A DNA stretch of 64,000 nucleotides from Hydrangea macrophylla (Eukaryota > Streptophyta > Magnoliopsida > Cornales > Hydrangeaceae): assembly GCA_033977485.1 (NCBI GenBank), contig CM066983.1:59639010-59703009 (forward strand), written 5' to 3'. How positions within the stretch are numbered: position 1 is the first letter of the stretch; the number at the start of each line of letters is the position of its first letter. The position numbers and the translations under genes are program-made. Positions 33,655 through 45,340 of this stretch are shown in pieces. The notes beneath the pieces are model-generated. The model was not told the origin of the DNA, made no database searches, and saw only the letters and a program-made list of their open reading frames with translations.

Positions 33655-34402
33655 GAGGGTTAATTACTGATACACTTGTCCCGTACTTAGTCTGTTTTCT
33701 ACGTTGTCCCTTATACTTCAAATCATATTATTAATAATCTTTTACTTTGGACTAAAGTGAAATAGTAATAAAACAGTTAAATTTAACAGATATAAGTCAT
33801 GTTTGGTAATAACTTTTGGAGTTTATCAATAATTTTGAACTTCAAAAACTAAAATAAACTATTTAACAAAATAGCATCTGCAATTGCTAGGGGCCAAAAG
33901 CTATCCGGGACAATTTATACCAATTGCAATTTTTGTGATTTTATTGTATCAGAAAAGGAAAATGCCAAGTATATTGGTTTTGTACACCTAAATTATCCAC
34001 ATGTTGATGTGTCATGACAGTTTTGAAATTAATTCGAACTTTGTTTGGTAATTGATGAATAATTTTGAAAACCCTTGTCAGCAGGTGGATAGTTTAGGAT
34101 CTATTTTAGGTGTACCTAGCATTACTCATAAGAAAAAGAATCTACCAAATGGATCACAAGAGGTATTAGTGACATGATTGAGACTATAAGGGGACAAATT
34201 GAAAAATGTGCTCACCATAGAGGGTCAAAGTGGCAAATACTCCACTAAACAAGCTTCTGTTTCGAAAATAACTTAAATTAAACCGAATTAGTAACTGTTT
34301 TACTTTAGTCCAAAGTACAAGAGGTATTAGTGACACGATTTAAAGTATATTAGTCAAAGTAAAAAATAGTCTAAGTACAGGGGTTGTATCTGTAATTAAC
34401 TC
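33655..34402. mobile_element. Non-autonomous TIR element, about 110-bp imperfect TIRs
   Basis: GAGGGTTAATTACTGATACA at the left is matched inversely by TGTATCTGTAATTAACTC at the right. The pairing continues through GTACTTAG and TACTTTGGACTAAAGT for over 100 bp. No transposase frame. Long TIRs suggest a Mutator-like type, but no target duplication was resolved. The interior also holds inverted TTTGGTAATAACTTTTG-like words. Confidence 0.7.
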
Positions 34403-34843
34403 TAGTTTTTAAAGACACAATTGACAAACCAATCTTAAGGGCTCCTTTGTTTCAGTTTCTAAAATTCTTAAAACATGAATTCATTTTCATTTTCTTTTTG
34501 TAAAAATTGAAAACTATTTTTTATTTCTATTCTTTGGCCCAATTTCTTAGCTTTTTCAAACAACAAAAATAGAAAACGGAAGTAACTATGGTTTTCGATT
34601 TTTATTTTTATCAAAAAAGAAAAAAATAAAAGAAATCAATTACTAGACATGTTTTCAATTTTTAAAAAACTAAAAATCGCAATGTTACAAACAATTTTGG
34701 CTGACTTTAAATTTTACTGCACATGAAATGTAGTAGTATCGATCAGTTTTATTTTCTAAAATGACAAGTACTTTTTTTTTCTTACGGTTTGTTATTATGA
34801 AACTTTGTATGTGCTTTCTTAGTCTAAGGTCTGATGAATTAAA
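34403..34843. other. AT-rich spacer
   Basis: Contains GGGCTCCTTTGTTTCAG near 34440, which resembles a MITE end, but no matching inverted end was found. No gene. Confidence 0.35.
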
Positions 34844-35071
34844 TTAAGTGTAAATTACAATAACATCTCCTCAACTATGACCTATGTAGCATGGGTATGG
34901 ACATGTGACACGAGTACGATATGATACGGGTACGAGAGTACAACAATTCCAAAAAATGTAGGGTACAGTACAGCTGGGGTACTAAAAAAGTTAAATACTA
35001 AAAAAATTACAAGTTTACACTTTGTGTGGTGTTATTAGCAAATAAGTAAATATTGTAATGAGGTTATTAAC

Positions 35072-35495
35072 TATAAAACATACGCACACATGCATATAAG
35101 ATGAGTTTAGGTACGTTATCTAGCGGAATAACTCAACGGGATCGGCGAGACGGCATTGTTACGAACCTCCAATACGAACACGAACCTGCTGCATCCTTGC
35201 ACTTCCTTATGCCTCGTATCAGTCGCAAAGAGAACTACAAGAGCACTCTCCGATAATACCACGATCTAATTCCCAAGCTCTATGGTGATTAGCTAGAGAG
35301 AGAGAAAAATCGAGAGGAGAGAGAGAGAGAGGCTGTTGTGGTGTGTATCACATGTAGGGTTTGTATGTTATATATGTGTGTATATATAGGCATACACAAA
35401 CCCTACCTACTTAGGACTTCAAAAGCCTATGCCTCTTTGTACCCGGTCCAATATTATGTGAGTGACCGTATGGCCCGGCCACATTATTTTCTGCA
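35072..35495 (-). mobile_element. 3' LTR of copia B
   Basis: In element sense it starts TGCAGAAAATAATGTGG and ends GTATGTTTTATA (terminal CA mutated). It aligns with 42848-43270. A (GA)n tract (35314-35331) and TATATATAGG-type promoter words are present. Confidence 0.92.
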
Positions 35496-36714
35496 TCTCC
35501 CACTCACCCACACAGGGTTTGTACTAAAACCAGTCTCTCAGACAACGGAACTTCTCAACTCTTCATACGGGAAATAGAACGTGCGACCTTACGAAAAGAA
35601 AGTACAGCGACAGTAGTGTAATGTCAAATCATCACCATAACCAGCAAGACACATCACTCGGAAGCTTCTCGTGTATGCCTTAGATGGTTCAGCCACACCA
35701 GACACAACATTCTCAATCCCTCGGTGAAAAGAATTGCTGCACCACCTCAATGTAATGTACTCATGACATATTAGTAACAAAATACGATTGTCGCAGGCCT
35801 GCTAATGAGTCACAAAACATGGTATGTTATTAAATAGTCTTCCCTGAGCCCACATGTCAATCTGACTAACTTGACTGCTTGCCCAGACACGCCCCATAGA
35901 ACAAAATTATTTCTTCGTCCTAGGACAACATGCTAAAGTAGTTGTCATCAAGTGTCCTCTTCATGACATAGTCTCAGGTCGTGAAGGCAACTATTTTGTA
36001 GGATATCAATGTCTTGGATATGCTACGTGGCTCACACAGCAATGAAGAGGAATCCATTCACTGTTCCACAGTTGATCACAAAAGCACATACAGTATGATA
36101 TGTATGCTATGGCATTCTTCCATAGAAAGGGGCATATCACTTTGTGTTTGATAAAACAAGTAACGCCATACGAATCTTAGTCTAGACGTTACATAAAACG
36201 TCTAACCTGAGTTCTCCAGCACAGTCGCCCCTCCTTGCGCCCATCTGAAAACTCACATTTGGCTATAAACAGGCTACATAGAGTCGTGGGATTTCTCTAT
36301 GTTCGACCAAATATAAAAGGTCCCATCTTAGCTCCATCTAAGGCAACATATAGGAATAATAAATGTTTATATCTAGCTCGTTGTTCTTACATTGCGTAGA
36401 TATAAGTGTTCAAGCTCACTTTCTAAGTGCTATGGACACACATGTCCTAGCTAGCTATCTAAGCGCCATGAACACAAATGTCTCATCTTGCTCGCCATTT
36501 AAGCGCCATGGACATACATGTCCTAGTTTGCTATCTCAGCACCAAGGTGAATCACCCGTGTGAGCAGGTCGATTCAAGCCCGGTGACATATTAGAAATGT
36601 GCATTCATACAATAATTATATATGTGGAAATCAACAAGTTTATTATTATCTGAATAATAATAAGAATAATAATGTCAAATCTCAAAAACAAGTATCTAAG
36701 CATATCAAATCCTA
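35496..36714 (-). other. Copia B 3' untranslated region with polypurine tract and short repeats
   Basis: The polypurine tract GTGGGTGAGTGGGAGA (minus) abuts the LTR at 35496-35511. Between it and the RNase H end lies about 1.2 kb of non-coding DNA. At 36405-36560 it holds about four irregular ~40-bp units containing GGACATG(T/A)(G/A)TGTCC and GCGCTTA(G/A)AT. The same units occur in copia A (6370-6510), so they belong to the family. Confidence 0.7.
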
Positions 36715-37300
36715 TGAAGTCCCATGCTACTAATGTGGGATAGAAAAATGTCTCTGGCAATGGGCTTGGTCAAAGGATCAGCCACCATGCTGCCAGTGGA
36801 GATATTCGTCAAGACTACTTCCCCTTGCGCAACCATATCTCAAATGTAGTGATGATGGATATCTATGTGCTTGGACTTCCCATGGTACTTGGGGTCCTTT
36901 ACATAGGCTAAGGCTGATGTGCTATTGCTGTAAATGAGCACTGCTTCGTCCCCATGAGGTGAAGAGCCTAGGCGCAGCAAAAATCTTCTCAACCAGATAG
37001 CTTCCTGAATAGCTGTCAAACAAGCCACATATTCTGCCTCCATCGTGGACAGTGCGATGCATGACTGCTTATTGCTACACCAAGAGATCGCTCCACCTCC
37101 AAGTGTGAATGCTTAGCCAAGAGTAAACTTGCATTCATCTTTATCGCTAGTCCAATCAACATCACTATATCCTCTCAACTTCAAGTATCCTCCATGTAAC
37201 AAAGGGCAAGGTCTATAGTCCTGCAAATATATCACAAGATCCGCTTCACTGCTCTCCAGTGATATGGACCAAGGTTACTTTGGTAATGACTAACTAGACC
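36715..37300 (-). pseudogene. Copia B RNase H
   Basis: MEAEYVACLTAIQEAIWLRR (37043 down) carries the catalytic E. IYSNSTSALAYVKDP has N where D is usual, and KYHGKSKHIDIHHHYI matches the copia consensus. After a stop at about 36840 the same frame continues with ISTGSMVADPLTKPIARD. Upstream, ISWCSNKQS is visible in frame. It would remove RNA from hybrids; broken. Confidence 0.85.
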
Positions 37301-38533
37301 CACCGCATAGCAGATGTCTGGACGGGTACACAACATAGCGTACATCAGACTCCCTATTGCAGATGCATATGGCATGTTGGACATTTGTTCCTTTCCTCTT
37401 CATTCGTAGGACAATGATCTAAAGTCAAGTGGAAAGTCGTATCAACTGGAGTGTTGATGGGTTTCGAGTTATTCATGTGAAAACGCTCAAGAGCCTTCTT
37501 TTAGTAAGTCTTTTGAGACAAACAGAGAAGTTTCTTTTGCCAATCTCTCACAATCTTAACTTCCAACACGTAGTTGGCCTCATCCATGTCCTTTATCTCA
37601 AACTAAGAGGACAGCCACTCTTTAGTGGCGACAATGGCACTCATGTCATTTCCAGCTAAAAGGATGTCGTCGACATACAACGATAGAATCAGAATTCTCT
37701 TCTTGGACTGTCTGATGTACACACAGTGGTCCTCCTCAATCATCTCAAAACCGAAGGAGGTGATTGAATCATGGAACCTCAAGTACCATTGCCTCGACAA
37801 TTGCTTGAGTCCATAAATGGATCGCTTGAGACAGCTCACTTTGTGCTCATTCCCTTTCGTTATAAAACTAACAGGTATCCATATAGATCTCTTTGTCTAG
37901 TTCTCCATTGAGAAACACAGTCTTGACATCCATTTGGAAGAGTTATAAGTCTAAATATATGACGATCGCCAAGATAAGGCGTATGGAGGAAAATCTTACC
38001 ACAGGGGAGAACGTGTCTCCATGGTCTATACCCTTTCGTTGGGTATAGCCTTTTGCCACTAGGTATGCCTTATACTTGTTAATTGAACCATCTGCCTTAC
38101 GCTTGACTTTGAAAACCCACTTGTTGCCAATAGTCTTATGGTCAGGCAGAATATCAACTAACTCCCAGACATTATTCTTACCCATAGAACTCATCTCCTC
38201 TTGCACAGCAACCATCCACTGAGATTTGGCAGTAGAAGAAAGTGCTTCTTTATAGGTAATAGGCTCGTCATCAACTACTGTACACATAAGAGTTTCTTCC
38301 TCAATTTCAAAATGTCGACGTGGAACTTTTCCTCGTTTGCTTCTGCAGTGTGCTATCTGAGGATCTTGTGTGTCCAATGGAGTACTCCTACTGTCTGGTA
38401 CACTCCCACTAGCGTCTAGCGGTGTACTCCCACTCGACTGAAGACTAGTACCATTTTCAGCAATTACTGGATGTGGAATCTCAATCTCCCCACCCTTGCT
38501 TAAAGATGGCATGTTGTCTTCAATACCCTCCAT
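37301..38533 (-). pseudogene. Copia B reverse transcriptase
   Basis: Motifs: TIGNKWVFKVKRKADGSINK, LVAKGYTQRKGIDHGDTFSP, VRFSSIRLILAI, SIYGLKQLSRQWYLRFHD and the catalytic LYVDDILLAGND. The frames 38533-37943 and 37839-37603 are separated by breaks. The N-terminal part (IEEETLMCTVVDDEPITYKEA) is the usual copia lead-in to RT. Confidence 0.88.
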
Positions 38534-39940
38534 CTCATAGAGGTCAAGATCTCTCTTGGCGTCACCAATACTGGAGAAGTCATTCTCAATGAAATCAACA
38601 TCACGTTACTCAATGTATGTCATTCCTCCGTCCGGATGTTCACCATACATAATGTAGCCGTTTGAGCTGTTAGAATATCTTATGAAGATATGCTTTCTAG
38701 CGCTTGGGCCTAGTTTCCCATACTTATGGGAAGAACTATGAACATATCCTGATGAGCCCCACGAGCGCAAATGCTCCAAATTGGGCTTTTTGCCTTTCCA
38801 TAGCTCATAGGGGGTGGAAGGAACTGACTATGAAGGCACTCTATTAAGTATGTAGGTAGCAGTTAAGAGTGCATCCCCCAGAATGATATTGGGAGGTTAG
38901 CTTGCTCCATCATAGATCTAGTTATATCTAGAAGTGTCCTATTCCTTCTTTCTGCAACACCATTTTGTTGCGGAGTTCCAGGAATAGTGAGTTATCTGTG
39001 TATCCCTTTTTCTTCACACAGTTCCTTGAACTGATCAGATAAATACTCACGTCCTCTGTTTGTTCGAAAAGCCTTTAGGGACTTTTCTTGCTAATTCTCA
39101 ACCTCTACAGCAAAGCGTTTGAAGCAATCCAAAGCCTCATAGCGATGAGAGATCAAATAGACATATCCATGTCGTGTGTAGTCATCGATAAAAGTAAGGA
39201 AGTAAGAGGTGCCATGACGTGCCTTTACATTAATTGGTCCACATATGTCAGAGTGTATTAGTTCTAATGCATGGGTAACTCTTTTAGCCTTACCAAAAGG
39301 CTTATGACATGCTTTGCCTACTAGGCAAGACTCACACGTAGGTAGGTCAACCTTAGCAAGTGGGCCTAGAAGGCCTTCTCGAGCTAATCTAGTCATCTTG
39401 TCACATCCTATGTGTCCAAGTCTAGCATGCCATGTCATAGAGTCAATATTTCTATTTAAATCAACAACTAAAGAAGTCAAGGAAATAGAATCAAATAATT
39501 TGATTTTAAATAAATTATTCCATAAAAAATCATGTCCAAAAGTAATACCATCCAAAATAATATTCAACTTGTCATGTCCAAACTGAAAAACAAATCCTAA
39601 TTCTAGAAGTGCTAAAACCGAAAGTATATTATATTGGATTCCAGGGACGTAGAGCACATCATGTCGAAGTAAGGTGCGTCCTATGCGGAAATGAAGTTGG
39701 TATGAACCTACTCCCGTTGCTTCTTCACAAGTGCCATTCCCTATATATACCCTACTAGTAACACTTGGAAATTTATGATAATCTACGAACCCATCTCGAT
39801 CTCTGGTCATATGCCTTGTTGCTCCTATATCTGTAATCCAATCATGGAGTGAATGAGCAATTAGGACATGAGAACTCACAAAAACGCAGAGAAAGCTAGG
39901 TAGGAAAGTTACCTTCTTCAGCTCAGTGCATTCACGAGTG
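38534..39940 (-). pseudogene. Copia B protease and integrase
   Basis: Protease: WITDIGATRHM at about 39845, where DSGAT is usual, so the active site is altered. Integrase: zinc-binding WHARLGHIGCDKM and CESCLVGKACHKPF, then ELIHSDICGP and FLTFIDDYTRHGYVYL of the core. The frame stops at 39091. The rest (39090-38534) can be followed only in pieces: TPQQNGVAE-like, FWG-like and the IRRSS-type C-terminal region, with multiple stops. Confidence 0.85.
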
Positions 39941-40722
39941 AAGTGTCCCAATCCTCCATAGTTGAAGCATTTAGATTTAGAAGTATTTTTCTTGCCAGCG
40001 CGCTTACCTCTGCTCTGATTTCGTTTATCAGCCTTTGGAGCTAACTTATTAGCCCCACCCTTTCTTTGAGCCCTTTTACCCTTGGGATTGAGTGTAGTTA
40101 TGTGGTTCGCCTCTTGGCGCTCCGCCTCCAGCTCCACATGTTTAGATATATCAGCAAAATTCTTGATATTTTCATTACGTGTCAAAATTTGCTTCATATG
40201 GACCCAAGTTTCAAGCAGTAACCGAATCACGGCTTGAATCTGTTGTTCGTCAGTGAGGGTGTTCCTAGCAGCACTAAGATCTCGAATCATACCAGACATC
40301 GTCCTAAGATGTTCAGTCATCGATTGCTTGGAATCTTTCTGATACACCTTGAACTTCAACACCAGGCACCTAAGCCTAGTAGTTGATGTCCCACCGAAAG
40401 CAAATTTTAGTTGGTTCTATAATTCTTTGGCACTTGAGTATTGGAAATACTCACCAAGAAGATCATCATTCATGCTACTTAACAATATATTGCGTGTGCG
40501 ATCATCCTTCTTGACCCATTCATTATAGGTGTCAAGCACTCGCCGATATTGGGTCATGGCCCCATTTTTTGGCACAACGGGTTAGATCATTGACTGAGTT
40601 AGATGCGGAAGCAGTTCTTCCTCAGTCAATAGGAGGGTAACTCTTCGTTGCCATGCGTCATAGTGTTTCCCATTAAATTTGTTAGCTTTGTTTAAATTAG
40701 CGATAATTTGTTTTGAAACCAT
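39941..40722 (-). pseudogene. Copia B gag
   Basis: It starts at 40722 (MVSKQIIANLNKANKFNGK), a UBN2/Retrotran_gag-type capsid. YQKDSKQSMTEHLRTMSGMI and LEAERQEANH are recognisable. A Lys/Arg-rich linker leads to a zinc knuckle CFNYGGLGHFTREC (about 39969), with Tyr replacing the second Cys. Stops interrupt it between 40722 and 40362. Confidence 0.82.
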
Positions 40723-42834
40723 TTCTACATTCAAAAAACATGCGCAAAGGTATTGACATTATTATTTGCACATTTTTTAAAAGTTTGTTTTAAAATCCAA
40801 TTACAAATGATTTTCCCTTTTCAACAATTTAAGACCAAAAAACTTGCTAGTGCTCATTAATCAAATCTTAATTTTGTAAATCAAGGAAAAACTTTTATAA
40901 TTAATTTTTCTAAACAAACATTAATTAGATGGTTCATAAACCTATCTAAGATCATCCACAATATGTATAAAGTGCACCATACAACAAAAATGCGCAAGGA
41001 CCCCACGTGAGTCCAAATTGACAACTTAGAGCTCATGTTAAGGTAATTCAAGTTTATGATATATGAACAAAAAAAACATCCCTTTACAAGTAGGCTTTTC
41101 AAACACAATAAAACACTCGTCCTCACATTACATTTATAGCCCAAAAAAGTAGGGATGCTTTGTTCATAGACATATCTAATAACAACCTTAAACATACATC
41201 GTGAGGACACAAGCTCTATAAGTTATCAATTATTGTCCATTCATTTAAGTCAGATTAAAATATATAAATCACATACATCAAGTACTCATGCGGTCATTTT
41301 ATAAAATGAATGGATTCATCCATTACTCCACTTAAGGAGGAGGAATTAGAGGTCTCGGGGTCAACCAATCACAAACAGCAATAATTAAACGTGACCAATA
41401 ATGCAACGAGCCTCTAAAAGTTGCAATTTAATAAATTTGCATACCTCGGATAGCTTCCACAAGCTAAGCAAAAAATTATGAAAAATCCTAGATTTTTCAT
41501 CAATTTTTAAAGCAATTTCAGGTCTTAAAACCAATTCTTTAAGGATCTTAAAATTAATAAAATAATTTAAAATCCACATGGAAATTTTAATTATCTGAAA
41601 AACTTATTTTTCATTGTTAATAAAGATTTTCATAATTTATGGGAGCATAAAATCGAATTTTAATCAATTTATAAAATAAAATTGATTTTGTTAAAACTGT
41701 TTAACAATGGTGTTAAATTTCCAAAAATACAATATTTAAAGGAATGAATCCTACCCAACAGTCTTACAAAACCATAAACAATGTTCCAACCATATAATAT
41801 AAATTTCAATAATTAAAAAAACAATCTTGAATATTTTAAGTAATTAAAATAATGCCCAAAAACACGATTTGATGCTCTAAAATATCATAAATATGTGAGA
41901 TAATCACCAAGCTTTTTCTCAACACCCCCAATAGTATACAATATACTGTATATTAATTCCAAGAATTAATATTATGTTTTGGATATTTTAAGCATTTAAA
42001 ACGTGTACAATAACACACTTTTTAATCTCTAAAATACCAAAAACAATTAAGTAATTTCCTAAAAAATTATTCTGGGTCCCACTCTATGTCCATGAGTTAG
42101 GAAAAATAAAATATTATTTTTCTATAATTTTCTAGAATTTTAAAGCAATTAAAACCAGTTTAGACATTAAAAACTATGTTTTTAATTAACAGAAACAGTT
42201 TTAAATACAAAATAATTAAATATCATTCTGGAATATTTTTATGAAAAAATATGTTAAAAACGTGTGGCTGGAGAGGGACCCACACGCACCAGAGCGATGG
42301 CTGGCCGGCCACCGGCACCGCCGCACGCGCCATACGCGCTGCCCGTACGCATGGGGGGTGGCTGGGGTGGGTCATCTCCTTCATCAAGAAACCCTAAAAC
42401 GTAGCAAAATTGTTGTACGACCCCCTGACTTCGCACGCCTATTTCTCACTTGTTTTAGATCTAATAGCAGTGTATCATATATGGTTCGAAAGAGCTGATG
42501 GAGTAGAATAAGATCAAGCCAAAAAAATAGACTGATTAGATGTGTGAATCTTCCAGAAAATTGGATCAATCTTGAGAAAAAATTCGGTTTTTACACAGTC
42601 CAAAAATTAGGGTTTTTATTTTCTACACCTACAGAGATAATCGGGCCATGAGACTTCTTGGGTAGCCTCTATGGACAAATAAGAACACATCCCTTCCAAA
42701 ATATTTTGAAAAATATTTGAGTTTTAACACAGACCCACATTGAAATTCGATTTTTGAAGTTTTAATACAAAACCAAGCTTTAACAATGGTGGATCTATTT
42801 TGCGTTCATATATGGGGGAACAAACGTCCTAATA
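40723..42834 (-). other. Copia B 5' untranslated leader
   Basis: About 2.1 kb of AT-rich sequence between the primer site and gag, unusually long for a copia element. A GC-rich island at about 42280-42370 (CCGGCCACCGGCACCGCCGC) stands out, on the plus strand within a short 85-residue frame. No domain was recognised. It may hold an unrecognised nested insertion. Confidence 0.5.
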
Positions 42835-42846
42835 TCTCTAATACCA
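42835..42846 (-). promoter_or_regulatory. Copia B primer-binding site
   Basis: The minus strand reads TGGTATTAGAGA, two mismatches from the initiator-Met primer site TGGTATCAGAGC, one base from the LTR end. Confidence 0.8.
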
Positions 42847-42847
42847 A

Positions 42848-43270
42848 TGTAAAACATACGCACACATGCATATAAGATGAGTTTAGGTATGTTACCTAGC
42901 GGATTAACTCAACGGGATCGGCGAGATGGCGTTGTTACTAACCTCCAATACGAACACGAACCTGCTGCCTCCTTGCACTTCCTTATGCCTCGTATCAGTC
43001 GCGAAGAGAACTACAAGAGCACTCTCCGATAATACCACGATCTAAGTCCCAAGCTCTATGGTGATTAGCTGGAAAGAGAAAAACTGTCAGAGGAGAGAGA
43101 GAGAGGCTGTTGTGAGTGTGTATTACATGTAGGGTTTGTGTGATATATATGTGTGTATATATAGGCATACACAAACCCTACCTGCTTAGGACTTCAAAAG
43201 CCCATGCCTCTTTGGAGCCGGTCCAATATTATGTGGGAGCCCGTATGGCCCGGCCACATTATTTTCTACA
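42848..43270 (-). mobile_element. 5' LTR of copia B
   Basis: It starts TGTAGAAAATAATGTGG (43270 down) and ends GTATGTTTTACA, with intact TG...CA. It aligns with 35072-35495, differing at scattered sites. Confidence 0.92.
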
Positions 43271-43403
43271 TTAACATTTGTAAAATATACGGGTTCTTTT
43301 TGTAATAAATTAAAATATGAAGTGCATATATACATAAGATAGGGTAAAAATATAAGGGATTTAGGGCTTCTTTACTTCGAGTCTTTGACTGACGCTATCT
43401 CAC

Positions 43404-43552
43404 AGCCAACAAAAGAGAGAGAGAGAGAGAAAGAGAGAGATGCACCTGAAGGACATGGGGGTTGGTTAGACCACGTGCGCAATCGATGATCAAGTAAGTC
43501 TTTTAATTTTCTTCTTTTTCTCTTCTTCTTCTTCTTCTTCTTCTTCTTCTTC
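43404..43552. repeat. (GA)n and (CTT)n microsatellites
   Basis: (GA)n with one interruption at about 43410-43440 and (CTT)n of about 10 units at about 43521-43552. They lie in the right arm of the split TIR element. Confidence 0.9.
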
Positions 43553-44432
43553 TCTCACACTCGCTTTGTTAACTGGTATCCCGACCGTATCCCGAGCAGT
43601 GTCCCATTCGTACCCATGAAGTACCCAGTGCCGAAACTCAAAGTAAAAAATTTAGGACACCGCCGGTGGCATGTCGGACACATACCCAGGCGTATGATAC
43701 GCGTGTCGGTACTCGTACACCACTCAAAATATGGTACACATGCTTCATACACTATGAATCTTTTTCAAATACCTCTAAACTAGTAAAACTCAATAAAAAC
43801 TATTTTTTTTTTTTTAACATCCCTTCTGTTAAAATGCCTTTTAAAAAACTCACATTTTTGTATTTGCTTGTGCTAAAAAATCTAGCCTGTGATACATGGA
43901 CTCGTGGAAGGCATATGAAGTTTACTTGCATGACATCCAACTAATGAGGCATAAGCACGTGGGGGTGTTAATGAAAAAATGTGATAGTTGAGGGGGTAAT
44001 TTATTGCATTTTTCTGTTCAAGGGTATTTATAAAATGGTCATAGTTGAGGGGGTATTAGTGTAATTTACCCTTAAATTAGCGCTGGCAATAGTCCACTCT
44101 TTTCGACCAAAAAAAAAAGTCCCCGCCTAGATTTTAGTAATTATTTTCTGATGATCAGACTCAGTAACCTTTTTCATGGGCTTTTGCTGCTTTCCAGAGA
44201 TTCAACATAAATGCTACGCAGACTCTGAATTTGACACCAAAATTAACACCAGAGACCAGTTAGCAAATACTTAAAATTTTCTTGGCACACTTCAACACAA
44301 TACACTACACAACCACACCTCTCTCAAATCTGTGAAAAATCCCCAAATCAAGAGAGTTCAAGCTCTAAACCGAGCAGACCACCCTCTCCCTCCTCCCCTC
44401 TACCCACGGCCTCCCTCCACCACCGACGTCGA

Positions 44433-44470
<38 letters not shown>

Positions 44471-44506
44471 ATCTCTCTTCGGCGGTCTCTCTTTCTCAAA
44501 CACAGC

Positions 44507-44555
<49 letters not shown>

Positions 44556-44677
44556 TTTGAACCGTGCGGAGATCTCTAGGTTCAGTTTCAAGGAATCAGT
44601 GTGGTTTGCCTCTTTCTTACCATTTCAAAGGTGAATCGCTAATCTCTCTCTCATTGTATCCTTACATCTCTCCTTAA

Positions 44678-45100
44678 TCTGATGGAGGATGTCTTGATGA
44701 GTCTATGATCCGATTGTACACAAATCGAATCTTGTTCGGTTTGGATTATCTTCACTTGAATAAATTGGTGCATTGTGACATCAAGGGTTAGAATATTATG
44801 ATTTATAAAATGGTTTAAAGATTGTTGATTTTTGGATCATGGGGATGAGGTCACTTTTTCCGGTACACCGGTGTTTTGGGAGTCGTCGGAGTCTTCCCTG
44901 AATCTGACCTACATCAAATCATCTTCCAATTCTCCCGCGAAGAGGCTCATGAATTTGATTAGAGCTTCTTCTTCTTTATCAGATTCAAATCTATCCAATT
45001 GGGATTGTGACAAAGATTGGGTCACAGTTAGAAGCAATCAAATTGAGGAAAGCCTTAAAATTCAGAACAGAGTTACAATATGGATTCCTCTACGTACTTT
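44678..45100 (+). pseudogene. MAP3K-like protein kinase fragment
   Basis: From 44678 the plus strand reads [20 protein letters not shown], then [17 protein letters not shown], an in-frame TAG (44789-44791), and NIM. This is the catalytic loop of a kinase (HCD-x-K-x-x-N). After a frame change, KIVDF, GDEVTFSGTPVF and the tail SPAKRLMNLIRASSSLS, NWDCDKDWVTVRSN follow. The order GG-LDE, HCDIKG-N, FSGTPVF resembles plant MAPKKK17/18-type kinases (from memory). The N-lobe and most of the C-lobe after GTPVF are missing. It is a dead captured fragment, not a gene. Confidence 0.72.
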
Positions 45101-45149
45101 TTTTTTTAGGGTGATTCCTCTACTTTTTGGATGCCAATGTTTGTAGGTT

Positions 45150-45340
45150 TTTTTTTTTATTCCTCTGTAGTATAATTTCATATACTCCTATGTATATATC
45201 ATTGTATATGTATCTATATATACTCATAATGCTGAGAGAGTGAAAGAGAGAGAGAGTGCAATCGATAGAGAGATAGAAGAGAGGGTACTTAGTAAGGTAG
45301 AGAGAGTAAAGGAAGAGAGAGCAAGGGAGTGGTGATTGTG
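45150..45340. repeat. T-tract and (GA)n-rich stretch
   Basis: A T12 run near 45150 and GAGAGA-rich sequence at 45230-45330, within the kinase-carrying TIR element. No gene. Confidence 0.6.

Larger units (their letters stand above)
35072..43270 (-). mobile_element. Copia element B, full length (8.2 kb), decayed
   Basis: LTRs of 424 bp (35072-35495) and 423 bp (42848-43270) flank minus-strand gag-protease-integrase-RT-RNase H. The order integrase before RT is Ty1/copia. The element is flanked by a perfect 5-bp duplication TTAAC (35067-35071 and 43271-43275). The initiator-Met-type primer site and polypurine tract are in the expected places. Stops and frameshifts interrupt the coding region. 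The lineage is perhaps Tork/TAR-like; uncertain. Confidence 0.95.
34844..44075. mobile_element. TIR element split by copia B
   Basis: TTAAGTGTAAATTACAATAA...CCTCAACTATGACC at 34844-34884 is matched inversely by GGTCATAGTTGAGGGGGT...GTAATTTACCCTTAA at 44037-44075. The arms (34844-35071 and 43276-44075) are AT-rich and also share GTACGAGTAC/GATACG words. Copia B (35072-43270) interrupts it with a perfect duplication. Without copia B the element would be about 1 kb. The right arm carries (GA)n and (CTT)n tracts. Confidence 0.65.

Noticed and set aside
34440..34700. A further MITE starting GGGCTCCTTTGTTTCAG
   Set aside because: No matching inverted end or target duplication found.
42241..42498. 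85-residue plus-strand ORF in the GC-rich island of copia B
   Set aside because: No recognisable family; both strands are open there, as expected from GC-rich composition. Kept only as a composition anomaly.
44332..44634. 100-residue Ser/Leu-rich ORF as a protein
   Set aside because: Driven by CT microsatellites; better explained as a captured 5' UTR upstream of the kinase fragment.
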